From: Lichtheimia corymbifera B2541
Lineage: Eukaryota; Mucoromycota; Mucoromycetes; Mucorales; Lichtheimiaceae
Length of the DNA stretch: 64,000 bases
Reading direction: 5' to 3'
Assembly: GCA_000697475.1 (NCBI GenBank)
Contig: JNEU01000565.1
Coordinates: forward strand, 179,906 to 243,905
How positions within the stretch are numbered: the stretch's first letter is position 1; each line of letters starts with the position of its first letter. The translations under genes were made by a program, and so were the position numbers. The notes below the pieces were generated by a model. It worked only from the letters and a program-made list of their open reading frames with translations, had not been told where the DNA came from and did no database searches. Shown here piece after piece: positions 35,994 to 48,505 of the stretch.

Positions 35994-38900
35994 ATGGACG
36001 TTGAAGCGTTTGATCGACAGCCCGAACCTTGGGCAAATGAACGTGATGATACACAAGAAGATGACAACAATATTGGTACACCTATTTCACGAACCAAAAG
36101 CAGCGTAGGCGGCTATGGTGAGCGGGATGGCAATGCCGTGGATTATGATCAAGCTGTAGCCGACTACGAAGATATGCGGCGCCAACTCACTAAACAATCA
36201 ACAAGACCCACTACCATCGGCAGACCCGAAAGTGGCAGCGACGTTGAAAAGGTTGCTGAAGAACGTTTTGACCTTACGGATTTCCTTTCTGGTATTGATC
36301 GACGTCTAGGCGAACAAGGATTTCAACCCAAACACTTGGGTCTTGTTGTTCGAAATCTGACAGTCAAGGTACGTGCATTCTATTTACCCTCTCCCCACCC
36401 ACACCTTTTTAATATACTATATAGGGTCTTGGTGCTGATGCAGAATGGATCCCTACCTTGGCTACGGTAGCTGAAAAGATAGTAAAGTTTTGGAATTGGG
36501 GTCGCAAGATGGGCCATGATCGTACCATCCTTAAGGATATCACTTGCTTTTGCAAGCCTGGTCAAATGTTACTCGTGTTAGGCCGTCCAGGTTCAGGATG
36601 TACTACTACTTTGCGTGTCTTGTCGGAATTGAGACATGGCTTTACTGAGATCACGGGTGACATCAAATATGGCGGCATTGATTCCAAAGAATTTGGCAAA
36701 ACCTATCGAGGCGAGGTGGCATACAATGAAGAAGAGGATGTCAATTATCCAACATTGACAGCCAAACAAACACTCCAATTTGCATTACGTCTCAAGACAC
36801 CTGGAAAACGTCTCAATGATCAAGGAAAAAAGGACTTTATCAATAATGTTATTTATATGTTAAGCAACATGCTTGGTCTCGTCAAGCAATTAGACACCAT
36901 GGTTGGCAATGAATTTGTCCGTGGTTTATCTGGTGGTGAACGCAAAAGACTGACCATTGCGGAGCAGATGACAACAGGTTCCTGCATAAACTGCTGGGCA
37001 GTATTCCAAATTGATAGTTTTTAGCGATTGTGGGTTCTAACCCGTTATCTTTTTCTGTTAATAGGATTGTAGCACCCGTGGTCTTGATGCATCATCGGCT
37101 TTGGATTATGTGCGATCCTTGCGTATCATGACCGATATCCTCAAAAAGACAACTGTGGCCACGTTGTATCAAGCTTCTGATAGCATTTTCAACCTTTTCG
37201 ACTACACCATGGTTTTATACGAAGGCCATTGCATCTATTTTGGTCCTATTCTTCAAGCCAAGGCATACTTTGAAGATATGGGCTTTGTTTGTCCTTCACG
37301 TAAATCGACTCCGGATTTCTTGACGGGTATCAGCAACTTTCAGGAACGTGAGGTGAAGCCTGGCTTTGAAGATAAGGTGCCCAATACGCCAGAGGAATTC
37401 GAAGCTCGTTACAAGAACTCTCCAGTTTGGAAACAAATGCTTGCAGCCATAGAAGAATACGAAGCGGAAATCCAACAAAGTAGACCTGATATTGCATTCC
37501 GTCAAGCTGTTGAAGAAGCACACCAAAAGCACGCTCGCAAGAAATCACCTTTTACTGCAACGCCCTTCCAACAAATCAAGGCGCTTACCATTCGTCAATT
37601 CCAACTTATTGGTGGTACGTATCTTGTAACATGATGTCAACGATGATATTTATATGTTGTTGTTGTGATATGTAGGTGATAAGGGTGCCTTGGTTTCGCG
37701 ATATGGTGGTGTCGTTGTGAAAGGTCTTATCATGTCATCTGTCTTTTTTCACATGCCCAAGGAAGCTTCAGGTGCCTTTTCACGTGGCGGTTTTCTCTTT
37801 TTCAGTCTTACATTCAATTCGCTGATCTCACAATCTGAGCTGGCTACTTTTATGCAAGGTCGTGGTGTCTTGGAAAAGCACAAATCCTTCGCATTGTACA
37901 GACCCATGTGGTACTATATCGCTCAAGTCATTTCAGACTTCCCGTTAGCTGTCATCCAGGTCATTGTTTTCCAACTTTGCGTTTACTTTATGGCTGGTCT
38001 TAGCTTGACAGCTGGGCAGGTATGTAAGATTGTGGTGTGTGTATCCATAGCAACGTTGTGTACTGACCTACGTACATACATAGTACTTTACGTACATGGT
38101 GAATTTAATATTTATCAATATGTGTATGAATGGCTTTTTCCGCATGTTTGGTTCGTTTGCACCCAACTTTTTCTTGGCATCTCAAGCATCCAGCATTATC
38201 CTTATTGCCTTGCTTATCTATTCTGGTTATTTGATTGGGTACACGCATATGCATCCTTGGTTGATGTGGATCTATTGGATCAACCCTTTGGCGTATTCGT
38301 TCAAGGCTATCTTTTCCAACGAAATGCACGGCAACTATTTTAGCTGTGTTGGACCTGGCAATTCTATCCCTGCTGGACCAGCCTATACGAATGTGGATCA
38401 AGCATACAAGGCATGTTCTATTCCAGGTGGTGAACCTGGCAGCTACTATGTTTTGGGTGACACGTATTTGAGCTTGAAATATGGTTACAATACGTGGGAG
38501 CGATGGATCGACTTTGTTGCGGTGGTTTTGTTCTTTTTGCTATTCACTGTGATCACTGCCCTTTCCATGGAATATCTCAGTATTGGTGTTGGCGGTAGCT
38601 CACAAGTCAAGGTTTATAAGCGAAACCGTGCCCCAACTGAAGATGCCGAGTCTTTGGCCAAGAAACGCATGGCTCGAAAGAACGACAACTTTGAAGCGGT
38701 GACCGAAGGTACCACGTTTTCATGGCAGCATATCGACTATACTGTGCCTGTCAAAGGTGGCACGCGGCAACTCTTGTGTGACGTGGGTGGCATTGTCAAA
38801 CCAGGTCATTTGACAGCATTGATGGGTTCATCGGGTGCTGGCAAAACGACACTATTGGATGTGCTTTCTCAACGCAAGACCATTGGCAAAATCGAAGGAC

Positions 38901-40785
38901 GCATGTACATGAACAATGAAAAGCTCTTTTCCGATTTCGAACGTATCACGGGTTACTGTGAGCAAATGGATATTCACAATCCCAATGCCACTGTGCGTGA
39001 AGCACTCAAGTTTTCGGCTTACTTGCGTCAACCTGCTGAGGTCCCAAAGGCTGAAAAGGATGCCTATGTGGAGCAAATCATTGAACTTTTGGAAATGGAA
39101 ATGATAGCCGATGCCTTGATCGGTAATGCTACTGGCAACAAGGGTATCTCTGTTGAAGAACGAAAGCGTCTTACCATTGGTGTCGAATTGGTTGCCAAGC
39201 CCAAACTGCTTTTCTTGGATGAACCTACCTCAGGATTGGATGCACAATCGTCTTTCAACATTATTCGCTTTATTCGAAGGCTTGCTGATGCAGGTTGGCC
39301 GGTGTTGTGTACGATCCATCAGCCCTCAGCTACCCTCTTTAGCTATTTTGACCACATTTTACTACTCGTACGTGGTGGTCGAACCGCTTATCATGGTCCT
39401 ATTGGCGAAGATAGCAAGGTGATGATCGATTACTTTGAAAGCAATGGTGCATCCAAATGCTCTCCTAGTGCCAATCCTGCTGAATACATTCTTGAAGTGG
39501 TCGGTGCGGGTACAGCGGGTGTAGCGCAAGCCGACTGGGCAGAGATTTGGGAAAATTCCAAGCAAGCACAAGACCTTGAGGCTGAACTTGAAGCTATCCA
39601 TAATGAGGTTGATCAACATCAAGTCAAGCATCCCAGAACTTACTCGCTCGACTTTTTCAAGCAATTCTGGTTGGTCTACAAACGCATGAATGTGTCATGG
39701 TGGCGTTCACCATCCTACAATGTGGGCCGTCTTGTGAAGGTGTGCTTTGTTGCCCTCTTGTCAGGCTTTTCTTTTTGGAAAATGTCTGATGCTGCTTTCG
39801 ATCTCGAGAATAGGTAACGTATTACTGCTATCTCTCTATGTCGTTTTACTCATCTTCAATCTTCCATGCAGATTGTTTTGTATCTTTTGTACTCTTATCA
39901 TGGCCAACTCACTTATTGTCTTGGTGCAACCACGCTATATGGAAGAACGCCAGTGGTTCCGCCGTGAACATGCATCCAAGTACTATGGATGGGCTCCATT
40001 CGCTTTGTCTTGTATTCTTGTCGAAATGCCTTATATTTGGGTAAGTGCATAGCATTGATCGGGATACAGGATGGTATACTGATGACATATCTCTATTTAG
40101 ATATTCGATGCCTTGTTCATGTTTTGCTTTTACTGGACAGCTGGCCTTGAGAATGTATCGGATCGCGTTGGTTATTTCTATCTTTTGTTTGGCACTTTTC
40201 TGGGTTTCTCCATTTCATTCGGTGAGCTCATTGCTGCATTTTCAACCACGCCAACGATGGCAGCTGTCATCAATCCATTCTTCTCCTCTATCCTTATCTT
40301 GTTTGCTGGTATCATGCAACCACCTGCAAAGATGCCCCATTTCTGGAACTCCTGGATGTATTGGCTTGATCCATATCACTACTTGATTGAAGGATTTATC
40401 GTCAACGAGTTGCATGATTTCAAGGTCAATTGTGTTGATCAGGATATCTTGGCGTTCCATCCCCCACCAGGCCAAACATGTGCTGAATACACGCAAGCAT
40501 TTTTCCAAGAAGGTGGCGCTGGCTATATTCGAGAGAATTCATTGAACAGCACAGATCTATGTGAATATTGTCCTTATAATTATGGCGATGATTACTTTGA
40601 GGCATTGGGATGGTCCTTTGATAATCGATATCGCGATTGGGGTATCTTGCTAGCCTTTTGGATTTTCAACAGTAAGTCTCTTACATGATATGGAGGAGGA
40701 GGATATGCTTATTCATTACATCATCCATTTTGTAGTCTTTGCATTCGCTTTCTTTGTATGGCTCTTCCGCAAACCAAGACGTTAG
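35994..40785 (+). CDS. PDR-type full-size ABCG transporter (pleiotropic drug resistance)
   Basis: Plasma-membrane efflux pump with (NBD-TMD)x2 order. Eight exons (35994-36368, 36425-36997, 37065-37614, 37676-38019, 38084-39813, 39872-40040, 40101-40671, 40736-40785) give 1453 residues. NBD1 (Walker A near residue 180) reads GRPGSGCTT with Cys in place of Lys. It has an LSGGERKRLTIAE signature and the degenerate Walker B NCWDCSTRGLD. NBD2 (near residue 860) has canonical Walker A GSSGAGKTT, the degenerate signature SVEERKRLTIG and Walker B LLFLDEPTSGLD. This asymmetric pair is the mark of fungal PDR/CDR pumps. The second intron (36998-37064) must start with GC to preserve NCWDCS. Cysteine-rich extracellular loops occur before both last membrane helices. 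Substrates cannot be told from sequence. Confidence 0.95.
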
Positions 40786-40797
40786 ATGCATGCAGTG

Positions 40798-40805
40798 TGT
40801 ATATA
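40798..40805 (+). promoter_or_regulatory. Pumilio-type site TGTATATA in the PDR transporter 3' region
   Basis: An exact UGUAUAUA lies 13 bases after the PDR stop codon. This equals the site predicted for the eight-repeat Pumilio protein encoded at 54405-57160. Chance occurrence in AT-rich sequence is possible. Confidence 0.35.
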
Positions 40806-40980
40806 TGTTTATTGATAATATACTTTTTTTGTGCTATAAGATAATGATGAAGGGATGTGTGGTGTGGTCGTATGGTCTATATCCGCCAATGGCAACAAGC
40901 GGAATGTGTGGGGGAGGGGCACATTTTTGTGGCTGACTGAGAGGAAGGGAAACGTAAAGCCTGTTTGTCCTTTAACCAAA

Positions 40981-41468
40981 ATGAGACTCATCACCCATAA
41001 CATGCTCCAATGCCACGTCAAAAACTGCAACACCAACAACTTTCCCTTGCGATTCGAAGACGTGCAACTCGATCTGATTGAGGCCGATTACAACCCAGAG
41101 TTTCTTGTCAACATGTTGCCCAAGATCGAGTGGGAGGCTCTTGTCAACACTGCTCTCCAAGTAAGTTGTTGGTTCGACTTTGTATTTAACTATCGACTTA
41201 CATGTAACATCATTCTATTAGCTTGGTATCTCCAGTCTCCCTGCACAACTTCCAGAGAATGCTTCTGATAATGAGGAATTTTTGAAAGCCCTTCATGGTG
41301 TGATCCTTGAGGTAAGGAAAGGAAAAGGATGGGATGTGGTATATGCTGAACCTTTTTTACAATTAGACTCACGTGCAACAAGGCAAGATGATTTGTCCCA
41401 ACTGCAACCATGAATACAAGATCAAAGATGGCATTCCCAATATGCTTTTGGCTGAGCATGAGATTTAA
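40981..41468 (+). CDS. TRM112: Trm112, activator subunit of methyltransferases
   Basis: Small zinc protein that binds and activates Trm9, Trm11, Mtq2 and Bud23-type methyltransferases acting on tRNA, eRF1 and 18S rRNA. Three exons (40981-41160, 41222-41311, 41367-41468) give 123 residues. It opens with MRLITHNMLQCHVKNC, with Cys11 and Cys16. The second half of the zinc site is CPNC in KMICPNCNHEYKIKDG. The ending GIPNMLLAEHEI matches the conserved C-terminus that contacts partners. The start is the ATG after a purine-rich leader, 195 bases past the PDR transporter stop. Confidence 0.95.
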
Positions 41469-42337
41469 TCATCAGCATCGTTACCAACCAATTCAACCCA
41501 ACCCACCCACATGCAACCCCCCGTCGTTCATCATCAACACCATCATTTACATATGCATCTTGTATTTATAAACAAAGAAAACAGAGGGATAAAAAGTACG
41601 TTAATCAATCATTTTCATGGTTTGCGTGTGTGCATCATTGTATCAATGGGGAAGGTTGCATGCGTATGGAAGCCTGATGCAGTATGTGATGAGTGTTAAT
41701 CAATCAACCTGCACTGATAAAAAGGCGCTTTTTCATTGTTTTGACGTTGCACCGGTGAAACGATCTCTCGCATGTTCATGCACCTTTTCTGCTAAGCATC
41801 CATGTCATCGTGCATGTGCAGGTAGAATATCATGATCACGATAGTATACGTGAATGAAATTAAAAGAATACAACTAGGAGAGAGAGTGCAACTGAATAAT
41901 ATAAACGATCATAAAAATGTCCCAAAACTTTAATTACGATGTTCTAATATTAGGTGATGAGGATAAGGTGAGATCTTTAGGCATCATACTGAAGGAGGAA
42001 GAGGAGAGAGAAGTGGGATTAAGATGACTGGTGGCGTTACAAGGATGAGTGAGTGATATAGTTGATATGTCTAGGTGTGTGGTTTGGTTGCAGATGGAAT
42101 AGTAATCATTATCGTGGCGTATAATGTAGCGGAAGCCTAACCGAATGCAATAGGCCTTTTTGGCTCACGGGTGAGTCTCATCCCCTGAGAGGAGGTTGGT
42201 TGGTGGTAGTCGTATCCTACTACACTTATTGTCTAGAACCTTTCTTATCCTGCCCTTTACCCAAGCAAAAAGAAAAAGCGTATTGGGAGCGAAGCAAACA
42301 AACCACTGTTTCTTCTTCTTCTCTTTCGTCTTTAACC
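41469..42337. other. Intergenic region between TRM112 and the Zds-like gene
   Basis: About 870 bases. CA- and CACC-rich sequence follows TRM112. Nothing recognised beyond the promoter and CT-rich leader of the Zds-like gene (42310-42337). Confidence 0.4.
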
Positions 42338-44720
42338 ATGTCGGACGTCAAGTACCCACTTTCACCGTCCAATGTTGTCCAGTCTTCTTCATGCCATCCG
42401 CCACCACCACCAACACCACCTTCATTCAACGATAACGATAACTTTCATGTCTCCTCCAATCGCATTCCTCAACATGACGTCGACCACAGATACCTGGAAC
42501 AACAACACCACAACAACAACCACCAGCAGTCGGTTAATATTGCAACGACGAGTACAGACCACCTAGCAACAACAGCACGTGGCTCGAATCAAGATGAGGA
42601 TCCTGACTTGGCAATGGCTCGACGCAATCGACCGTTATCGTTTTCTTCCTTGAGTCGAGATGAAGTTGAAAAGCCTAGTGGTGGTAGTGGTAGTGGTAGT
42701 GGTACTAGTGAGAATGGTGGCCAACGACAAGTGATTAGTATATCAACACCTGATCCATCTCATTTGTTTTGGTAAGTCAATAGTGATGGTCTATGGATGG
42801 ATAAGGAATGGAATGTAACATGTTGCATTGGTCTATAGGGTCCCTGCCACACAGCATCCAGAAATTGCCCCTGCCGAGTTTGAGAAATTCCTACAAATCA
42901 ATGCAATGGCCAAACGTGAACGAGCTAGTTTGAGAAGGCGTAGTTCAATCTTATCAGTCTCTTTTACCGCGAGTGATGCTGAACAAGAACAAGAAGAAGG
43001 AGTGACAAGGGATCATTTACAGCAGCAGCCATCAAACAACAGCAGTGACACGTCAGGGGAACAGCAACACCATCAGGGGTTGGATGAAAATGAATCTCAA
43101 CGCAAAACCCGGTTACGAAGAAGCATTAGCTTGGGCACAATCTCAGCTGCTGGTAAGGCATCAAAACGTATTCAAAAGAGGGGAAAGATTAATGTCTACT
43201 TTTATATAGAGAGTCAAATGCGATTACCTGATTTCCTAGTATTCGACCGTAACTCGTCAACAGAAGATCAATCACGTGTCTTGGTTCCTCGAGCAGATCG
43301 ATCATCTTTATTACGTAGAGGTGCACGTACTAGGTTTCAACGCAATTCGTCCTTTACGCCATCAGCACCACGTCGCCCTGTGGATCGTCATCGCCAAGCA
43401 GAGTCAATGCCACCAGTGCCTTTTAACCGTGATATCCAATCATTCGAAGGCATCACATTATCCGACAAACCTCTCCAAGAAGATCACCAACAACAACCAC
43501 ATCTCATCAGCAGGCCTGAAACTGAAAAGGATGATGAACATATTCAATCACTTGCTGTGGGTGATAATGTTCCAACAAGACCTTCATCTACACCTCCTAT
43601 TACTCCTTCATCATCCATTAGTGAACCTACATTTCAACGTCAACAACAACAACAGCAGCAGGAGCAACAACAACATGAGCCATCATCAACACTATCACCA
43701 TCCCCATCACCATCTCCTTCACCACCACCTCCACCACCACCACCACATTCACATGCTATTGATCGAGGAGAGAAAAAGTCATCATGGTCTTGGGGCTTTA
43801 GAAAGAATAAATCCGATCAACTCAAGCAAGAACCCATCATTACAGCATCATCACCATCACCATCACCGCCAACAGCAGCACCTGAACCACGTCCTTCAGT
43901 ATCGACTGATTCAACTTCCAGCTCAACATCCAGCAAAAAGTTTGGTCTATCGTCGTTATTTTCACGTAAAGGTTCCTCCAGCAAAGTACAGCCAGCGAAT
44001 GTATCCATGGTTCCTACCAATGCTGCGGGTGCTAATGGTACTGCAGTGCCAAAGGACTTTCAACTCAATCGTATCAACCAGAATCGATTACCTATTCACA
44101 TTGAACGAGCCATTTATCGATTATCGCACACCAAGTTGGCCAATCCACGACGTCCTTTGCATGAGCAGGTCTTGATTTCCAATCTCATGTTTTGGTATTT
44201 GTCGGTTGTCAGTTCGACGCAACCCAATGGATCCGTCGAAGCTGGTCGAAAGTTTGTCAGTGCTGGAAAGAAAGGAAAACGACAACCCCAACAACAGCAA
44301 CAAAATCGTCCTGCTTCCAACAACAACAACAACAAGACATCCAATCATCGACCTTCCCAACAACAACAGCAACAGCAACAACAGCAAAATACAACATTGC
44401 ATCAATACATGGGTAACAATGCATCCACTGGTTTTGTGATACCAGAGAATTATCTCAGACCCAAAGGAGGAGGACCTAAACATCGCAAGCCAAGTCTAAG
44501 TGATTCGGATGAGGACGATGACGATGATGATAGCAGTAGCAGTGACAGCAGTTCGGATGAGGAGACCACCAAAAAGGCACATACCATGACAACAGCAAAG
44601 AAACCATCAACGAGACCTAATATCAAGGGCCCTGCACTTATCAATCATACCCAAGGTGCCCGTAAGGAGCGCGATGATGACATTCCTTTGGCCATGTATA
44701 AAAGTAAAGGACGTGTATGA
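42338..44720 (+). CDS. Zds1/Zds2-family protein
   Basis: Regulator of PP2A-Cdc55 in yeast, acting in cell polarity and mitotic exit; a like role is inferred. Exons are 42338-42771, 42839-43152 and 43210-44720 if a 57-nt in-frame intron (43153-43209) is spliced (752 residues), or two exons giving 771 residues if it is retained. A first conserved block spans the first intron: DPSHLFWVPATQHPEIAP (the HPEIAPxEF motif). The Zds C-terminal domain follows much later, with LPIHIERAIYRLSHTKLA and the downstream NPRRPLHEQVLISNLMFWYL. The rest is low-complexity: polyQ, polyP, SP repeats and a D/S-rich stretch near 44510. The start at 42338 (MSDVKYPLS) is preferred over an in-frame upstream ATG at 42200, because the latter would lie in a leader-like region. 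Confidence 0.85.
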
Positions 44721-45781
44721 TCACCTTTCCTCCTCCTCCTCCTCCTCTTGCCATCTCTCTTTATCATATCCCCCCCCCACACAACACACCCTTCTTTTTT
44801 CGCATTTTAATCTAATACATCAAAAGAGTACACACATATATATAATGCATAGCATGCTGGAGATAGGAGGCTCAACACATACACACACAGAGAGAGGGAA
44901 TAGTTGTGAAAATCATTTTTTATTTCAAATGGAATAAATCAATCGCGTTCCTAATAATGAATCATTAGTTCAACAATCAAAAGAATGGCACGCAAGTCGA
45001 TGACTCGGTTGTGTTCTTTGACAAGATATCAGGAAGCAAATCAGAAAAAACAAAAACGATCATCGAAATTGACATTTCTCGTAGTCCTTAACCTTTCATC
45101 ATGATCTTGTCATAAAAACACGACCTCATCATCGAACCTTCAAGGGTCCTGACTTACCATGTATGAATACAGTAGTGTGAAAGAGAAACACAACATTGAC
45201 AATTTCAGGTCACTGCACGCCCTAAAAAGTTTTTCGTTCAAAAGCCCCGCCGCTGCTGCTGGTTGTGACGCTGTCATTATTTTCTACCAATCAAAATCAC
45301 CAGCAGAGCTTGCTCCCAAAAGTGTGGGGGAGAGCTAATCATAAGACCCTGCATTAACATCATTGGTGCGTACATCCTCTTGTCCCTTTTCCTCTTGGCA
45401 TTACTGCTTGTGTGAGAGCGAGAGTACAAGTAGGAACACATTTATCCTTTCTTAGTTGATATGAAGCACACACAACCGGTTGGGAACATTTCGTGTTAAT
45501 GTTGCACTTTTAACATCAACTGACGCGCACACATATATAGCCTTTCAAATTCGATGCGGGTGCCTGGGGCATGTCATATCCGTGTAACCATGCACATTGA
45601 CCCCCACTCGGAAGTACAACATGGAACAGAAAATGTTTAATGAACTATACACACATGTTTATATATAGATATGGACAAGGAGTGGTATTTGTACATAAAG
45701 ATGATGCAGAATGAATGGGGGTATAGACAGCATAGCATAGTGTGGAGACAGGGAAAAGAAAGGATCCATCATGTTCTAATT
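44721..45781. other. Intergenic region between convergent genes
   Basis: About 1.06 kb between the ends of two converging genes. C-rich and CA-rich tracts lie just after the Zds-like gene. An AT-rich TATATATAG near 45532 has no ORF after it. No gene supported. Confidence 0.4.
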
Positions 45782-46253
45782 CTATCGAAAACCGTGATAC
45801 AATGGCTGGAGTGGCCCTGCATTGTAATATCTAAACAGGACGATTGCATTAATGATGACATTTGTGACGCCAATTTCAGCCATATACATACCTAACCGGA
45901 TGATGAGGATGAGGCTGATGATGGTAACCGTGTGCTGCCATGTATTGATTGCTATAGTAGGGATATCCACCAGCGGCGGCGGCACCAGGATTACTGGCCA
46001 TCATGGTAGGTGGAGGAGCGGCTGCATTGGAATAAGAAGCTGCTGCTGGCGAGTAATAAGAGGACGATTGATACCATCCATGAGGTTGTCGAGACATGCC
46101 ATTGGGATGTGAAGGTGGGGGTATCCAATGTTGGCCATGGCGAGAATAAGGCGACATACCAGCACCACCACCAGCAGTAGTAGTAGCAGGATGATTGTAA
46201 CTTGTAAAAGTAGTTGGAGGAGAATAATCAAAATGACTTGGTTGATTGCCCAT
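45782..46253 (-). CDS. Small P/Y/H-rich low-complexity protein
   Basis: Two exons (45892-46253 and 45782-45830) give 136 residues. The whole protein is rich in Pro, Tyr, Ser, Ala and His, with runs such as YYSPAAASYSNAAAPPP and HHQPHPHHP, and has no signal peptide or membrane span. Such composition is typical of disordered or cell-wall- or RNA-granule-related proteins, but I recognise no family. The intron has a GTATGT donor and a TTTAG acceptor and adds 16 residues; without it the ORF stops four codons after the donor. The call as a gene rests on its clear ATG (MGNQPSHFDY) and purine-rich leader. Confidence 0.55.
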
Positions 46254-46446
46254 GATTGTTTTGATGAAAAAGAAAAAAAGAATTCAACGACGTGGAGGAG
46301 TCAATTTATACAAAATGTCATAAAAGGAGGAATGGGTGGTGGTGGTGGAGTGGTGCCCACAATGATGGCGTGAAAGGATCAAAAGTCTAATAGGATAATA
46401 CGTCACATGGCAATGGCTGTACCACATGGAGATAAGAATGGGCGGG

Positions 46447-47860
46447 CTACTTTAGTCTACTACTGAGCCATTCAACAAGTTGGTGCACCATCGACTGATT
46501 CTCAGGATTCATTAACCCGGGTACATTGTTTTGGATTTTCGCGATAGCGGCGTTGACGGGTTGCTCAGAATAGCGACACCCTAGAGAGATATCATTAGAA
46601 CATGTCTTTCCCCCCCCCAACACATAATGTGCACCCATGCCGCGTGGTCCAGGGATATTTACCTATTAAAGCATTGGATAATGCAGCCAATACAGTCACT
46701 GGATGTGCACCAGTAGCATCGCTTGTCAATTCAGCTTCCGTGATGATCCCATGGCGACATCGAATCAAGCCATCCTATATGGTGGTGATGTCAAAAAAGG
46801 GGACGAAAATAACACATAACATTCTAGACTTACCACATGTCCCCAATCAAAGTCGGTTTTCATTTCATTGGTAAATTCGGGTGTCTGACCATATATCCAG
46901 TCCCATGTTTGCAATTCCTTTCTCATATCATGCACCCGTTGTGGTAGACTATCCACGTGAGATTCATCGAAAACAATGGGCTACAAGGATTCATTGTGTG
47001 AATAGAGAGAGAGAGAGAGAGTTGAGTGCCATTTGTAATTAATTACCTCGACATCCAAACCACCATTATAGTCATAGGTAAACTCGTCCAATACAGATTC
47101 ACAGAATTGTTGATGATCGATCGTGTATGAGTACTCTCGAAGATTGGTAACGGGTGATGGAACGGATTCAACACCTTTGGAGACAATGCCAGTTTTCCCC
47201 TTTTTTGAAAGACAACCTTTGAGCGTGGCGGTATCAGCATCGATTAACATGGTGCCATGGTGATAAGCTCGCTTGTTGATGATTTTGTAGGCGCTGCCTG
47301 AGACTTTGAATCCGTCGACAGCAATATCGTGGCGATCATTGACATATGCGGGGATATCCAACTCCTCAAGTGCTCTCGAGACCAGCTCAGCATTCACTCT
47401 GCGAGAAAATGCTTCCCTCGGCATAAAGATGGTATAGATCGAATTGCCCAAATCCTATATAGCACTATGTCATCAGCCTCTCTCTCCTGATATTATATCC
47501 ACAATGAAGCCATGGACTCACATGATACACAGCACCGCCACCTGAACGCCTTCGCACGAGAGGAATATTGTGCTCTTGCATAAAGCCCAGGTTACACTCC
47601 AGGAACGGATTCTGATTCCTTCCAATAACCACACAAGGCCGGTTACGCCATAAATACAGTATGTACTTTTCGGGATCGGTATCGCGTAGCAACCATTCTT
47701 CAATGCTGAGATTGATATAGGGATCGTTGATCTTTGAAATGTAGCACTCGACCTTGTTGCTTGCTGTACTCATGGACCTCGACATGGGTTGTATTGACCA
47801 CTGGCGACGCATATGGTGTGTGGCATTACCGAGTAGCACGTGCGATTGTCTCGTAAACAT
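46447..47860 (-). CDS. Mitochondrial lipoate-protein ligase (LplA/LIPT1/Aim22 type)
   Basis: Transfers lipoyl groups to E2 subunits or H-protein in mitochondria. Five exons (47522-47860, 47047-47454, 46834-46980, 46663-46774, 46447-46580) give 379 residues. The basic, S-rich N-terminus with repeated Met and Arg suits a mitochondrial presequence. Family blocks: NLSIEEWLL; LWRNRPCVVIGRNQNPFLE; VRRRSGGGAVYHDLGN, the substrate-binding loop, formed by splicing exons 1 and 2; FKVSGSAYKI and HHGTML, which carries the catalytic-site region. The C-terminal domain (about residues 270-379) includes DWIYGQTPEF. It is divergent to TAD3. Confidence 0.92.
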
Positions 47861-48505
47861 TGGATTTTATAAAGACAAGAGAATAGCAACCTGCCATCAA
47901 CATCCAAATCCTACCCTCTTTGTTTAATCGGGGTCTCAATGGGCTATCTTTTGTCCAGATGTGCCTGATTCATTATGTTGGCCCTTGTTGTAGTAAGCCA
48001 TATCAAATCACTCCTACCTACCAGATAGTGCTACCTACTATTAAAGTTATGATGCGATAGCTTGTCATCCTGGTGGATCGCTTACACCGATATTCTATAC
48101 AATTCTTGGGTCTAATTTTGCATCATTGTAGTCATCTCATTTCTTCATTTTAAAAACACACCATTGTTCAGCCAATGTGGCCATTCATTTATATAGAATA
48201 AAAATGCTTTATACAATACTCTATTACATGGTATACAGTGTGCTGGGAAAGACAGGCATTATACAAGCTAACGATCGAATGCTACGGGGTAGTACACATG
48301 ATGATCGGCATTACGGGCGACGACAACTCATCGTTGCTTATCAACTAATGGTAGTTGCTATGGCAACACTTGCAGAATGAATGATCACGTTGGTGTTCAT
48401 GAGGGGCGTTAACGAGAAACGACTTGTTCGTCTTTAGATTTTCTGTCACTCAATGTCAGTCAAAGCCACGACCCTGTCTCCTTTCCACAACCAGCACGTT
48501 TACAC
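47861..48505. promoter_or_regulatory. Shared region between divergent lipoate-ligase and TAD3 genes
   Basis: About 645 bases between opposed start codons. No gene supported; presumably both promoters. Confidence 0.4.

Noticed and set aside
36570..36610. Walker A lysine missing in PDR NBD1 as a damaging mutation
   Set aside because: Cys at this place is the rule in fungal PDR pumps.
42200..42337. Upstream in-frame start for the Zds-like protein
   Set aside because: The extension reads like leader sequence; the ATG at 42338 follows a CT-rich tract typical of fungal start sites.
43276..44175. 299-codon His-rich plus-strand frame
   Set aside because: A shifted frame of CAA/CAC/CAT-rich repeats inside the Zds-like gene; the Zds domains are in the other frame.
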